Assembly (NCBI GenBank): GCA_019454045.1
Contig: SKCR01035568.1
Location: forward strand, 1-64,000
Reading direction: 5' to 3'
DNA from: Zanthoxylum bungeanum
Taxonomy: Eukaryota; Streptophyta; Magnoliopsida; Sapindales; Rutaceae
Length of the DNA: 64,000 nt
Shown: piece after piece, positions 45,985 to 55,559 of the stretch
Position numbering within the stretch: the stretch's first letter is position 1
Layout: the number at the start of each line of letters is the position of its first letter
The notes under the pieces: model-generated
Told to the model about the DNA's origin: nothing
Database searches by the model: none
The model's input: only the letters and a program-made list of their open reading frames with translations
Program-made: the position numbers and the translations under genes

Positions 45985-48085
45985 TGTAGGCACTGTATTT
46001 TTGCATATAAGTTCCGATGATGAGTCTCTTATGGAGACAATACCTCTTTAATTTTGAAAACCACGGGAAGCGGACGTCGGAAAGGATTAGTCAAGAATTG
46101 ACACATAGTTGGATTTAACTCGCTGGATTAGCTTCGGGTTCGCTTGTTGGACCTCCGTTTCAAAGCACATCTTTAGCCCAAACACCACTAAGACACACAC
46201 CAAGCCCACTAAATGGAACAAGCCCACACGCCCAATGAACCCTAAGTCACACGCCCATAGCCACCCTAAATAACAAAAATCTCATTTAACACATGCATAT
46301 ATCAAGCCAAATCCACTTCCTAAATTAAAGAAATCCCATGGATCCATTTCCTAAATAAACCAAATCATATCCCTAACTAAAAAAGAATAAATCAAATTAA
46401 ATCAAATCAAATCAAATCACTTCCCTAATTAAAAGATACAAATCAAATTGTATCCCTAACTAAAAAAGAATAAATCAAATTAAATCAAATCACTTCCCTA
46501 ATTAAAAGATTTCCTTATCACATACTAACTTAAAAGATATTCCCTTTAATACACAAATCCTTCTCCTTCTCAAACAAGGATAGCCCCCGTCCATTTGCCT
46601 ATAAAAAGAACCCTTAACTCAACCTTGCAACCCCTAGCTCATACACACAATATTCTCACAAGAAACAACCTAACCTATTAACGCCCAAAGCACAAACAAA
46701 GATCTCCATTGCCGCACCATCCCTACTGCCTTGCACAGCCGCATAATACACCCCTCTGACCAATGCACATAGCAGCCCCTTCATAGCCCTCACCAGCCTT
46801 CACATTCTTCACGCACCAATAGTATATATACAACCCCCCCCCCCAAAGATCGCTCCACACGTTCACGCAGCAAGCCACTCACTGCCTCCACTCAGCCCCT
46901 CCAATTCACGCACCTGGCCCCACTCAGCAGCCTCAAATTCACGCACCTGACTCCTTCAATTCAACGCATAAACACCTCCTTCAACCAGCCCACTGCTTCA
47001 CGCAAATAACAGCTCCAAAGCAGCCCATATTTCACACCACAAGCCTCCCCAAACAGCCCCAAAACTGCAATGAAAACTGCCCAAAACAGTCCCCTAATTA
47101 CCAAAAAACAGTGAAAATAAAATACAACACAAATAGTAGCGAAACGGAGTGAAAATAGCAGCCCAAACAGCAAAACAGCGAGGAAAAACGTTGGATTAGT
47201 GAACCAGGAAAGTTGCGAATATCAACCCTTCCGACGGCCGTGTAACGCACTTTCGAGAGACGAAAAAAGAGGTTAGACCTGAGTGCACCTTCTTTATTTA
47301 TTATTCTTCGTTTTTTTATTTATTTTAATATATTATAGCATGAGAGTCGTTTGTTGATGCATGATGTGAATTCCAGGTGAACGGAATGTGTGTTCTCTTT
47401 TGTGGTATATCGGATGGAAACCCGGACGTAAATTTCGTTGCCCAATCCGAATGGACGGTAGTGTTGTTTGCACTCGGGATACAATGCCACGTACTACTTA
47501 AGAGACACACGTATTTCGTTTCATCCAAACATGTATGCGAGCATGATTTAGTCTAGTATGTTATTTATTTTTTTAAGCATGATTTAGTCTAGTATGTTAT
47601 TTATTTTTTAGTATGATTTGTTGTTTATTTTTAAGCATGAGTAGTTATTTGTTTTGCGTTTGGAATTTGCATTAGGTTTATGTTGTTGTTTGCTTTTCGC
47701 ATTATATAATTGAACTATGTTCATGAGATTGCTGTGTGTTGTCGTGTGTTATGAGGACTTACTTTCCAAGCATGCAAACTTAGACATATGATTTATCTTT
47801 ATGAACATGAACTAGATATAGGTTGTTCTTGAGCATGTTGCGTAGATTCGGATAAATTATTGCACAAATCATTTCATTACAAGTGGCATAAGTAAGGGAC
47901 CATTCTGAACCCAACGGTTGGAGGTCTTCCATTGCAAGGGGTGAGTGCGGCCTTAAATCATTTTCCCGGTTCACACCGGGTGGCGACTCCATGTTATTTC
48001 TCCGGTTTAGTTCCCCCGCGGGCTATTCTGTACTCCCATCTAGGCCGCGAGCCTAGAACAGCGTCGCGGATTTCTGTTGTCTACA
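45985..48085 (+). repeat. Element 4 3' LTR (2101 bp)
   Basis: Direct repeat of the left LTR with low divergence by eye and small indels, for example an extra GGCCGCGAGCCTAG block near 48043. It ends GTTGTCTACA and is followed by the GTCAT duplication. Confidence 0.92.
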
Positions 48086-48692
48086 GTCATCTCTTCTCTA
48101 AACATATCATTGTCATTGAATGGCATTGCTACAGGTGGTGGTTGTGGTCCCTCACAAATGGGACATAGTCGTGACATTGCTCTTGTGAACCTTGGGGCAA
48201 CACTACTTCATGTTGTACTATGTTTGGCCCTAAGTGTGGGCCATTGCCTCCAGGACTTATTCCCCCTCGGGGTATCGTAGGGGCAGTAACCCCTTGTAGA
48301 GGACCATTGCTTGGACCAGCCTCCTTACTGCTTGGTGTATGAGGAGGTGTAGTCCATTGTAGGGCTGTCCCCCCGTTAACACATTTGGCCATCAACTTAT
48401 TCAATGAGCTCAGTTGTTTGGCTATATTTTTGTAATGCAAATTACTAGCCGAAGTGAACTTATCTATGATGTGAGCGTTTTGAAGCCTAACCTGTTCGAC
48501 AACATCCTGGGTGAAATCACCGAACAGGGCGCGAATCGCGTTGGGGTTGAATTCTCGCATAGTGTCATATCGGCTTGCTTCTGCTAAACCCTCGAAATGG
48601 CCTACTACAGCTGGAACGTGGGGCCGGTTGGTTTGCTCCAGTCCCCCTTCCTCCGTACTCGAGCCAGTCTAAGTGTTTCTTTTCGGAGGCAT
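48086..48692 (-). pseudogene. Element 3 gag, N-terminal part (upstream of element 4)
   Basis: Minus strand. The likely start is ATG at 48692 (MPPKRNT) with a TAG soon after. The long frame is 48560-48129 (NAIRALFGDFTQDVVEQVRL, LSSLNKLMAKCVNGGTALQW). It is cut at 48086 by element 4 and resumes at 38687. Weakly conserved N-terminal gag sequence, assigned mainly by position between primer site and gag core. Confidence 0.7.
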
Positions 48693-48712
48693 CTCCACTT
48701 CTTACACCAATT

Positions 48713-48730
48713 CTCCCACTGTGGTCGCCA
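48713..48730 (-). other. Primer-binding site of element 3
   Basis: On the minus strand TGGCGACCACAGTGGGAG, five bases inside the 5' LTR. Shape and place fit a primer site; I do not assign the tRNA. Confidence 0.6.
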
Positions 48731-48735
48731 AAAAC

Positions 48736-49274
48736 TGTTTGCACAATTTTTCATCAATGAGCGTGTAAGGTTCAAACCTCCTGAGACAGAGTCCCAGCAA
48801 GGGGTGTTTGATTCAGTGAATAAGCCTCCAACGGGCACAAGCACACAAATTACAATCTATGGGTTACAAAGCTACGAAATAAAAATAAAAATGCTCATAA
48901 TGAGTCTTCATTTTGTTCTTTTTTTCTTCTTCAAAACCCTTGGGCCTTTTATAATGGAGAGCTTTGTCAACCGTTTGAGCGGTTTTGCTTCCTTTCCCAC
49001 GTTTCATCCTTGCACGTAACCGTTGAATCATGCATTCAACTGTTGAGTTGTGTGTGATAACTGCCAGAATGTGGGGAGCTGCTATTTAACTGCTAGATCG
49101 TGGGGTTAACTGCAACGTGTCTGTTCGCTCAATAATCGTCCTGATCGCTTTTCTCTTCGTCATTCTTCGTCTGTTTTTCTTTTGGTCGTCCAAATTGCTT
49201 TTCGTCCTTTGACACGTCCTTTCTATTCGCCCCTCATTGACTCGTTCGTCCTACGGCGATTTTCTTCACCAACA
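48736..49274 (-). repeat. Element 3 5' LTR (539 bp)
   Basis: Starts TGTTTGCAC and ends TTCACCAACA on the plus strand, close match to 27743-28280, followed by the perfect ATTGG duplication. Confidence 0.92.
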
Positions 49275-49358
49275 ATTGGTAAGGACACGGGACATAAATC
49301 TTGGAGATTGATCGTGGTGCGCATAAACTAGTATATATACCTCGGTGATCAAAAAAAG

Positions 49359-49430
49359 AGGGGAGGGGAGGGGGGGGGGGGGGGGGGGTGGGGGAATGGT
49401 GGGGGGGGGGGGGGGGGGGGGGAATGGTGG
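49359..49430 (+). repeat. Poly(G) stretch
   Basis: About 70 bases almost wholly G, with only a few A/T breaks (GAATGGT twice). It could fold as G-quadruplex on the plus strand, or it could be a sequencing or assembly fault. Confidence 0.85.
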
Positions 49431-49439
49431 GCCCTTATA

Positions 49440-49685
49440 AATTTATTTTTTTTATTTAATTTACTGACGGATTTTTATCAATCGCTAAAATGTCGACAAA
49501 TTACGGACAACAAGTCTAACGATAGTATTTCAATAAATTTCCTGACGGAAAGGAAATTCGTTTACAAATATTTAATTCACTAGTCGTTTATCGATATAAT
49601 TTTTTATGTCGATAATTATGGAAGTAATTTAATATTTATTGATAAAAATTTTGGTCAGTAATTTGTTGTTGATTCTTTTGTAGTG
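49440..49685 (-). mobile_element. CACTA-like transposon end
   Basis: Read on the minus strand, from 49685 the sequence begins CACTACAAAAGAATCAACAA, a form typical of CACTA (En/Spm) terminal repeats. It continues with ATTACTGACC and TTTCCGTCAGGAAAT, subterminal-looking words. No transposase and no second end seen; element 3 probably sits within this element. Confidence 0.45.
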
Positions 49686-50020
49686 ACATGTGGTATATGA
49701 GTGGATTTCAGGCTTGTCTTAACTACGATATATCGAGGTGGATTTCAACCAACTTCCAATGCGCTTTTAGTAGATTTATAATGTAATAATAGGAAAATAA
49801 TTATAATTTCAACATGCTTCAATATGTGTGTATGCCGACTAGTTCAATTTTAAAAATTCTTGAGTTAAAATAAGAAACTTGTGTTTGATTCACATAGATG
49901 GGTTTTATGTGAAGGGAACTAGATTGCCACCAAATCATAACTGATATATTATTAAAACCTGTTCATCATTTAGATGAGAAATTATAAGACTTAAATCTAA
50001 TTATCACATCAAGGGAAAAT
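49686..50020. other. A/T-rich spacer, no gene
   Basis: Nothing recognisable between the CACTA-like end and the start of the element 6 LTR. Confidence 0.5.
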
Positions 50021-50295
50021 TATTAGAATATTTTATTCTAATATTATTATGGGATGTTATTAATTGTGATATAGGTTTTAATAAAACGCTAAGATAATTG
50101 GTTTTGTAATAAAAACTGTGAAGCCTAATTTTTCAGATCTAATAAAGTATGTTGGACTCTATATTAATTGATGTGCGGAAATTAGAGCGGGCTTTAGAAT
50201 AATGATTGACTTTTGATAGATATAAAGATTGACTTTTGATAGATAAGCTCATTACACTCCATAAATTAGTGAGTTAAAGTCTCATTCTCACGCTT
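50021..50295 (+). repeat. Element 6 5' LTR, first piece
   Basis: Starts TATTAGAATATTTTATTC, against TGTTGGAATATTTTATTC in the 3' LTR, so the terminal bases have changed. It shares AAGATAATTGGTTTTGTAAT and CTCATTACACTCCATAAATT with 62671-62910. It ends with CGCTT, the left target duplication of element 5. Confidence 0.85.
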
Positions 50296-51077
50296 TGTTG
50301 ACGGCCGATTTTGGTCTCAGGGTAATATGGGAATATCACCTCCAAGGTAATCCTCCTTCAATAGTGAATTTGTTTGGTTATGGGGGACCAAAAGCAAATT
50401 TAGCGAGAGACAGATAAACACACCAATCGAACAGGAGATTTAACGTGGTTCGGTGGATCTTGGTCCGACCTACGTCCACGGGCAGAGAAACAGGATGCTA
50501 CTTTTATTACTCAGACACAATTCTCTGATCTGTGTACTGTTTACAGGTCTGATCCTGATGATTCTTATTACTGATTTTTGATGCCTTCAACTTGTCATTC
50601 TACACTCACTCTACCCTCCTATTTATAATGGTGAAGAAATTAGATTCCTATTTATACAAGAATTCCCAATTGGAGATGGTCTCCTTTTCCTATCAGGATT
50701 CCTAGTCAAAACTATCCCCTTTTCCCATAAGGGTTCCTAATCAAAACTACATTTACTTCCTTTATCCTATTAGGATATTAACTTATTACTTTACCCCATT
50801 AAAGTAGGACAACTTATCCATTTCTGCAAGAATAGGATGCTTTATCTTCCTGAGCACGCCTCGTCATGTGCTCGGTCTTCATGTGGTCGGTTATGATAGC
50901 CATTTGAACTGAGAATGTTGTTGTCGATCTGATAATGCCCGGTCATCCGAACCAAAGTGGTCGGTCTCTACATGTTATGGTCGGGTCGGTTTTAACGATC
51001 TCGCCTAAGAAGGGAATTACCCCTTTTACCCATCCCGTGCTGCTTAAATATCATAGTGCTTAAAAACACCATCAACA
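50296..51077 (-). repeat. Element 5 3' LTR (782 bp)
   Basis: Starts TGTTGACGGCCG and ends ACACCATCAACA on the plus strand. Almost identical to 54310-55090. The last bases before the array on the element strand, ACTATGGGATAGA, may act as polypurine tract. Confidence 0.92.
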
Positions 51078-51290
51078 TCTATCCCATAGTTCTCGGTAAC
51101 AACGAGTTTGCGAGTTGATGCCGGGAACTATAAAAAAGATGGTGTGCCGATGAATCCGTTGGTGGTCACTCCAGGAACAACAGAGAAAAATGTCTTGGCT
51201 GCAAATCTGGTCTTTCCTGCCACCTTCATGTGCTCAGTCAACGAGGATCTCGATATTTACCCATGGAGAAAATGCTTTGCCCTTATGCTG
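51078..51290 (-). other. Element 5 distal 3' region
   Basis: Short unique sequence between 3' LTR and repeat array; no domain recognised in either strand (a plus-strand open stretch at 51108-51332 runs into the array). Confidence 0.4.
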
Positions 51291-52530
51291 TTGACGATCG
51301 ACTCGGTGGGACGTAACCCGACCCCGAGCTGAGAAAAATATTTGGCTCTAGGGAATGTCACCTCCCCAGACCAATATAGGCCGACTCGGTGGGACGTAAC
51401 CCGACCCCGAGCTAAAAGAAAGACTTGGCACTGGGGGAATGTTACATCCCCAGTCCAAAGAAACCGACTCGGTGGGACGTAACCCGACCCCGAGCTAAAA
51501 GAAAGACTTGGCACTGGGGGAATGTTACATCCCCAGTCCAAAGAAACCGACTCGGTGGGACGTAACCCTACCCCGAGCTAAAAGAACATTTGGCTCTGGG
51601 GGAATGTCACCTCCCCAGACCAATAGAGCCGACTCGGTGGGACGTAACCCGACCCCGAGTGAAAGAACATTTGGCTCTGGGGGAATGTCACCTCCCCAGA
51701 CCATAGAGCCGACTCGGTGGGACGTAACCCGACCCCGAGCTGAAAAAAAGACTTGGTTCTGGGGGAATGTTACATCCCCAGTCCAAAAAAGCCGACTTGG
51801 TGGGATGTAACCCGACCCCGAGCTGAATAAACCATAAGGCCTCGACGGAATAAAATCCAGCCCCGAGCCGAATAACCAAGCGGCCTCGGCGGAACGAAAT
51901 CCAGCCCCGAGCCGAATAACCAAGCGGCCTCGGCGGAACGAAATCCAGCCCCGAGCCGAATAAACAAGTGGCCTCGGCGGAATGAAATCCAGCCCCGAGC
52001 CGAAACAAACATCGATCTCGGCGGTACAATAGCAGACCTGAGCTGGAAAGAAACATTGGTCTCGGCGGTACAAGAGCATACCCGAGATGGAAATAAACAT
52101 CGGTCTCGGCGGTACAAGAGCAGACCCGAGCCGGAAATAAACATCGGTCTCGGCGGTACAAGAGCAGACCCGAGCCGGAAAGAAACATGGGTCTCGGCGG
52201 TACAAGAGCAGACCCGAGCCGGAAAGAAACATCGGTCTCGGCGGTACAAAAGCAGACCCGAGCCGGAAAGAAACATCGGTCTCGGCGGTACAAGAGCAGA
52301 CCCGAGCCGGAAATAAACATCGGTCTCGGCGGTACAAGAGCAGACCCGAGCCGGAAAGAAACATCGGTCTCGGCGGTACAGAGCAGCAGACCCGAGCCGG
52401 AAAGAAACATCAACAAGACGGACTCGTCGGTACAAGAGCAGACCCGAGCCGTAAAACAAATATCAACAAAACGGACTCGGCGGTACAAAGCAAGAGCAGA
52501 CCCGAGCCGTAAAACAAATATCAAAATCAT
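51291..52530 (-). repeat. Tandem array with hairpin-forming units in element 5
   Basis: Two unit types. At 51297-51840, about six units of 80-90 bp carry CTCGGTGGGACGTAACCCGA plus CCCCGAG and GGGGGAATGTTACATCCCC or GTCACCTCCCC. At 51840-52530 there are about 15 units of about 42-60 bp with CTCGGCGGTACAAGAGCAGA and CCCGAGCCGGAAA. Each unit holds the inverted pair CTCGG...CCGAG and so can fold. All three minus frames are open across most of the array. The array lies between gag and the 3' LTR. Confidence 0.9.
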
Positions 52531-52676
52531 TGTGTGGGCCACAACAAACAAGCATAAATAAATGTCAGCCTAAGACACAAGAAGTTTTACTCACATTTTT
52601 GGGATCTGTTGTCTTTCTTGCAACTCTACAAGGGTCACTACAAGTAAGGCTCTTCTTAATACGTCCTCTCTGCATC

Positions 52677-54257
52677 TCAGCATTCCACGCATCCGACCGG
52701 ATGACTTTCGCTATCAACTTGGTCGTCCTCAAAAACCGAATGGTCTATGTACTCACTGAGATAGCCTTCTTTCACCAAGTCTTCCACCTGCTCACGCAGG
52801 TCTCTGCACCCATTCGTGGTATGTCCCTTTATGTTATGGTAGATACAGTAAGCCCTACTATTTCCCTCCTCAATAGGGAACCTCTTCAAATTAGGCTCGG
52901 CCAACAGACCTTTATTCTGGATTTCCCGAACTATCTGGGCCATAGGTTTGTTCAGGGGGGTGTATAATGTCCTCCCCGCGACACGGTTGACTTGGACATA
53001 TGACTTTATCTCTTGAGCATGACTACTCGGAGGTGTCAGTCTGAGTTTCTTCTGCTCCGGGATTGGTCTCCTCAAATTTCTGATTGAATCCCACTGATTT
53101 TCTGACCTGAGTATCTTAGTCTTTCGGGTGTCTATTCCACGGGCAATCTTTTTCTCCTCCTCTATTAAGATAAACTTCCTGGCCAACTCCAAGGCAGTGG
53201 CATAATCCGATACGTCTTGAATCCTCAGGTGAGTCCATAACTTCCCGACCTTCAGACCTCCCTTGAGACTTTCTAGCGCTTCGAATGACTCGTACGCTCC
53301 GACCTCGAGCACCAAATTGTGGTACCTTTCAATAAAATTCCTCAGGGGCTCATCATCCCCCTGCTTCATCAGTCTCAATTCTCCAATCATTTTCTTTGGG
53401 ACGCATGCCCCTTTGAAGTGCCGAACAAATGACTTCTTGAGTTGCGCGAAGCTTCCGATGCTCCCTGAGGCTAGACTTCTGAACCACAGAATGGCAGATC
53501 CTCCCAAGGTTAGAGGGAAAACTTTGCAAACGGCATCCCCTACTACTCCTTGGACCTCCATTAATAGGACAAAACTTTCAATATGGGACTTTGGATCTGA
53601 ATGGCCTTTGTAGGGCGTCATGGATGGCATGTTGAAACGTCTTGGGAATTTTACCGACCTTATTTCTTCTGTGAAGGGAGATTCAACCTCGTCGTCTCGA
53701 GCATCTGCTGTATCGGTTTTGGGGCATACTCCCCATTTGGCTAGCTCCTCCCATAACCAAGATTTCATGCTGCTGTCTTTGGTTCCATGCCGCCTCCTGC
53801 GGTTTCCTTTCTTTCTGTTATCTTGGGAGTGGTGCCTCTCAGGCTCGGTATCTTCCCGTTCTTTTTCGTCATATTCTTTCCTTCTTCTCCTAGTGTTGTG
53901 AGGGCCATCATAGGAGGAGTCTGGTGACGATTTGTCCTCCTCTTCCTCCCACATGTCCTCGGTCTGGGAATCTCTCTGCACCACCACAGATCTTACCCTG
54001 TAGGGACCCCTCCTCCGGGGTCTGTCGTCCTCACTTGTATCGATAATTCTTTTTCCCTCTGCTGTTTCGTTCCTTCGTCGGCTAGTCCCGGCCTCGAACT
54101 TTCCGTCGTGTGTTCCTTCCATCTTTTCTAACCGGTCTACTATGGCTTTTAGCAGAGTTTGGTTTTCCTCCCTTTCTTTCCTAAGGTTTTCATCGATCTT
54201 CTCCATCCAATCTGCAGCCGAGCTCCATGATGATTGTTTGTTTCCGCCTTCCGCCAT
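52677..54257 (-). CDS. Element 5 gag polyprotein, intact
   Basis: Minus strand, 526 codons from ATG at 54257 (MAEGGNKQSSW); a longer in-frame extension runs into the LTR and is not needed. The protein starts with a coiled-coil-like stretch (ENLRKEREENQTLLKAIVDR, residues 20-45) and a charged Arg/Glu/Asp-rich part. The Retrotrans_gag core follows, with PRRFNMPSMTPYKGHSDPKS, FPLTLGGSAILWFRSLASGS, FAQLKKSFVRHF and DEPLRNFIERYH. A zinc-knuckle-like YCIYHNIKGHTTNGCRDL lies near residue 485. It ends with GCVEC and stop where the protease should begin. Gag packages element RNA in virus-like particles in the cytoplasm. No lesion seen. Confidence 0.9.
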   Translation of the reverse strand: MAEGGNKQSSWSSAADWMEKIDENLRKEREENQTLLKAIVDRLEKMEGTHDGKFEAGTSRRRNETAEGKRIIDTSEDDRPRRRGPYRVRSVVVQRDSQTEDMWEEEEDKSSPDSSYDGPHNTRRRRKEYDEKEREDTEPERHHSQDNRKKGNRRRRHGTKDSSMKSWLWEELAKWGVCPKTDTADARDDEVESPFTEEIRSVKFPRRFNMPSMTPYKGHSDPKSHIESFVLLMEVQGVVGDAVCKVFPLTLGGSAILWFRSLASGSIGSFAQLKKSFVRHFKGACVPKKMIGELRLMKQGDDEPLRNFIERYHNLVLEVGAYESFEALESLKGGLKVGKLWTHLRIQDVSDYATALELARKFILIEEEKKIARGIDTRKTKILRSENQWDSIRNLRRPIPEQKKLRLTPPSSHAQEIKSYVQVNRVAGRTLYTPLNKPMAQIVREIQNKGLLAEPNLKRFPIEEGNSRAYCIYHNIKGHTTNGCRDLREQVEDLVKEGYLSEYIDHSVFEDDQVDSESHPVGCVEC

Positions 54258-54290
54258 TGTCTTACTACGCGAGTTGCTTTTTGTAGGATT

Positions 54291-54307
54291 CCCCACAGAC
54301 GGCGCCA
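54291..54307 (-). other. Primer-binding site of element 5
   Basis: TGGCGCCGTCTGTGGGG on the minus strand, two bases inside the 5' LTR; a form common in plant gypsy elements. Confidence 0.75.
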
Positions 54308-54309
54308 AC

Positions 54310-55090
54310 TGTTGACGGCGGATTTTGGTCTCAGGGTAATATGGGAATATCACCTCCAAGGTAATCCTCCTTCAATAGTGAATTTGTTTGGTTATGGGGG
54401 ACCAAAAGCAAATTTAGCGAGAGACAGATAAACACACCAATCGACAAGGAGATTTAACGTGGTTCGGTGGATCTTGGTCCGACCTACGTCCACGGGCAGA
54501 AACAGGATGCTACTTTTATTACTCAGACACAATTCTCTGATCTGTGTACTGTTTACAGGTCTGATCCTGATGATTCTTATTACTGATTTTTGATGCCTTC
54601 AACTTGTCCTTCTACACTCACTCTACCCTCCTATTTATAATGGTGAAGAAATCAGATTCCTATTTATACAAGAATTCCCAATTGGAGATGGTCTCATTTT
54701 CCTATCAGGATTCCTAGTCAAAACTATCCCCTTTTCCCATAAGGATTCCTAATCAAAACTACATTTACTTCCTTTATCCTATTAGGATATTAACTTATTA
54801 CTTTACCCCATTAAAGTAGGACAACTTATCCATTTTCTGCAAGAATAGGATGCTTTATCTTCCTGAGCACGCCTCGTCATGTGCTCGGTCTTCATGTGGT
54901 CGGTCATGATAGCCATTTGAACTGAGAATGTTGTTGTCGATCTGATAATACCCGGTCATCCGAACCAAAGTGGTCGGTCTCTACATGTTATGGTCGGGTC
55001 GGTTTTAACGATCTCGCCTAAGAAGGGAATTACCCCTTTTACCCATCCCGTGCTGCTTAAATATCATAGTGCTTAAAAACACCATTAACA
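54310..55090 (-). repeat. Element 5 5' LTR (781 bp)
   Basis: Starts TGTTGACGGCGG and ends ACACCATTAACA on the plus strand, followed by the CGCTT duplication. Near-identical to the 3' LTR. Confidence 0.92.
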
Positions 55091-55095
55091 CGCTT

Positions 55096-55544
55096 TTTTT
55101 TTTTTTATATATATACTCTATAAACTTCCTTAACAATTATTAGTTTCTCTCTCTTAATATAAGGAATTATTATTAAAAGCCAAAAGCTTCTTGATTAAGC
55201 TTGCATAATTGAGATGTGCTTCACTCCTTATTTATGCCTATATAATTCATTCATAAATGAATGAAATTGAGAAGCATTTACGAGAGAGAAATAGAAGCAT
55301 AAGAAAAAGGCTTTCATAAGAAAAATGTTTCATAAGGAAATTTATACGGAGAATAAGCCCCTCATCATCAAGAAGATAAAAGTAGAGGATGATCTCCTCA
55401 GTGTATAAATTCAACAGATCTACAAATATTTTCTACTACATTTATGGATTCTAAATCAGGTACACTCTCAGAACCTTGTGAATAATTCTTTAATTTGTAT
55501 TTTAAGCTCTTGTGATAAAGATCCTGTATAGATAAATCTTAACC
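55096..55544 (+). repeat. Element 6 5' LTR, second piece
   Basis: Continues the LTR after element 5; shares AAGCTTCTTGATTAAGCTTG and TTTACGAGAGAGAAATAGAA with 62990-63130. It holds an extra block of about 75 bp (55294-55370) against the 3' LTR. It ends GATAAATCTTAACC, against GATAAATCCTAACA in the 3' LTR. Confidence 0.85.
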
Positions 55545-55546
55545 TT

Positions 55547-55559
55547 TGGTATCCGAGCA
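55547..55559 (+). other. Primer-binding site of element 6 (initiator Met tRNA)
   Basis: TGGTATCCGAGCA follows the 5' LTR; one base off TGGTATCAGAGCA, complementary to initiator Met tRNA. Confidence 0.75.

Larger units (their letters stand above)
38688..48085 (+). mobile_element. Element 4: non-coding LTR retrotransposon with tandem arrays (9.4 kb)
   Basis: LTRs 38688-40760 and 45985-48085 both start TGTAGGCACT and end GTTGTCTACA. The target duplication GTCAT is perfect (38683-38687 and 48086-48090). A primer-binding site TGGCGACTCCACTGGGGA follows the left LTR, and the purine tract AAAGTGGGGGCGAC precedes the right. The 5.2-kb interior has no gag or pol block in any frame, and more than half of it is tandem repeat. 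It is a large non-autonomous element (LARD class). The primer site suggests a Tat-lineage helper. Confidence 0.92.
27743..49274 (-). mobile_element. Element 3: Ty3/gypsy Tat-lineage element with antisense ORF
   Basis: LTRs at 27743-28280 and 48736-49274 and perfect target duplication ATTGG (27738-27742 and 49275-49279). Minus-strand order: gag, protease, RT, RNase H, second RNase H, integrase. The doubled RNase H and a large ORF on the opposite strand between integrase and 3' LTR are marks of the Tat lineage (Retand/Ogre group). A 9.4-kb element sits inside gag (38688-48085). Without it the element is about 12.1 kb. Pol carries many stops. Confidence 0.92.
50296..55090 (-). mobile_element. 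Element 5: gag-only Tat-type LTR element (4.8 kb)
   Basis: LTRs 50296-51077 and 54310-55090 with TGTTGACGGC start and ATxAACA end, and a perfect target duplication CGCTT (50291-50295 and 55091-55095). On the minus strand it has a primer-binding site, one intact gag frame, a 1.2-kb tandem array and no protease, RT or integrase. By eye the LTRs differ at about a dozen positions in 780 bp, so it is young. It is a non-autonomous element that keeps its own gag. Confidence 0.92.

Noticed and set aside
51525..52551. Long minus-strand frames rich in SGSGLLLYRRD-type repeats
   Set aside because: All three frames are open over the array after the gag stop; repeat composition explains it. Kept only as an observation.
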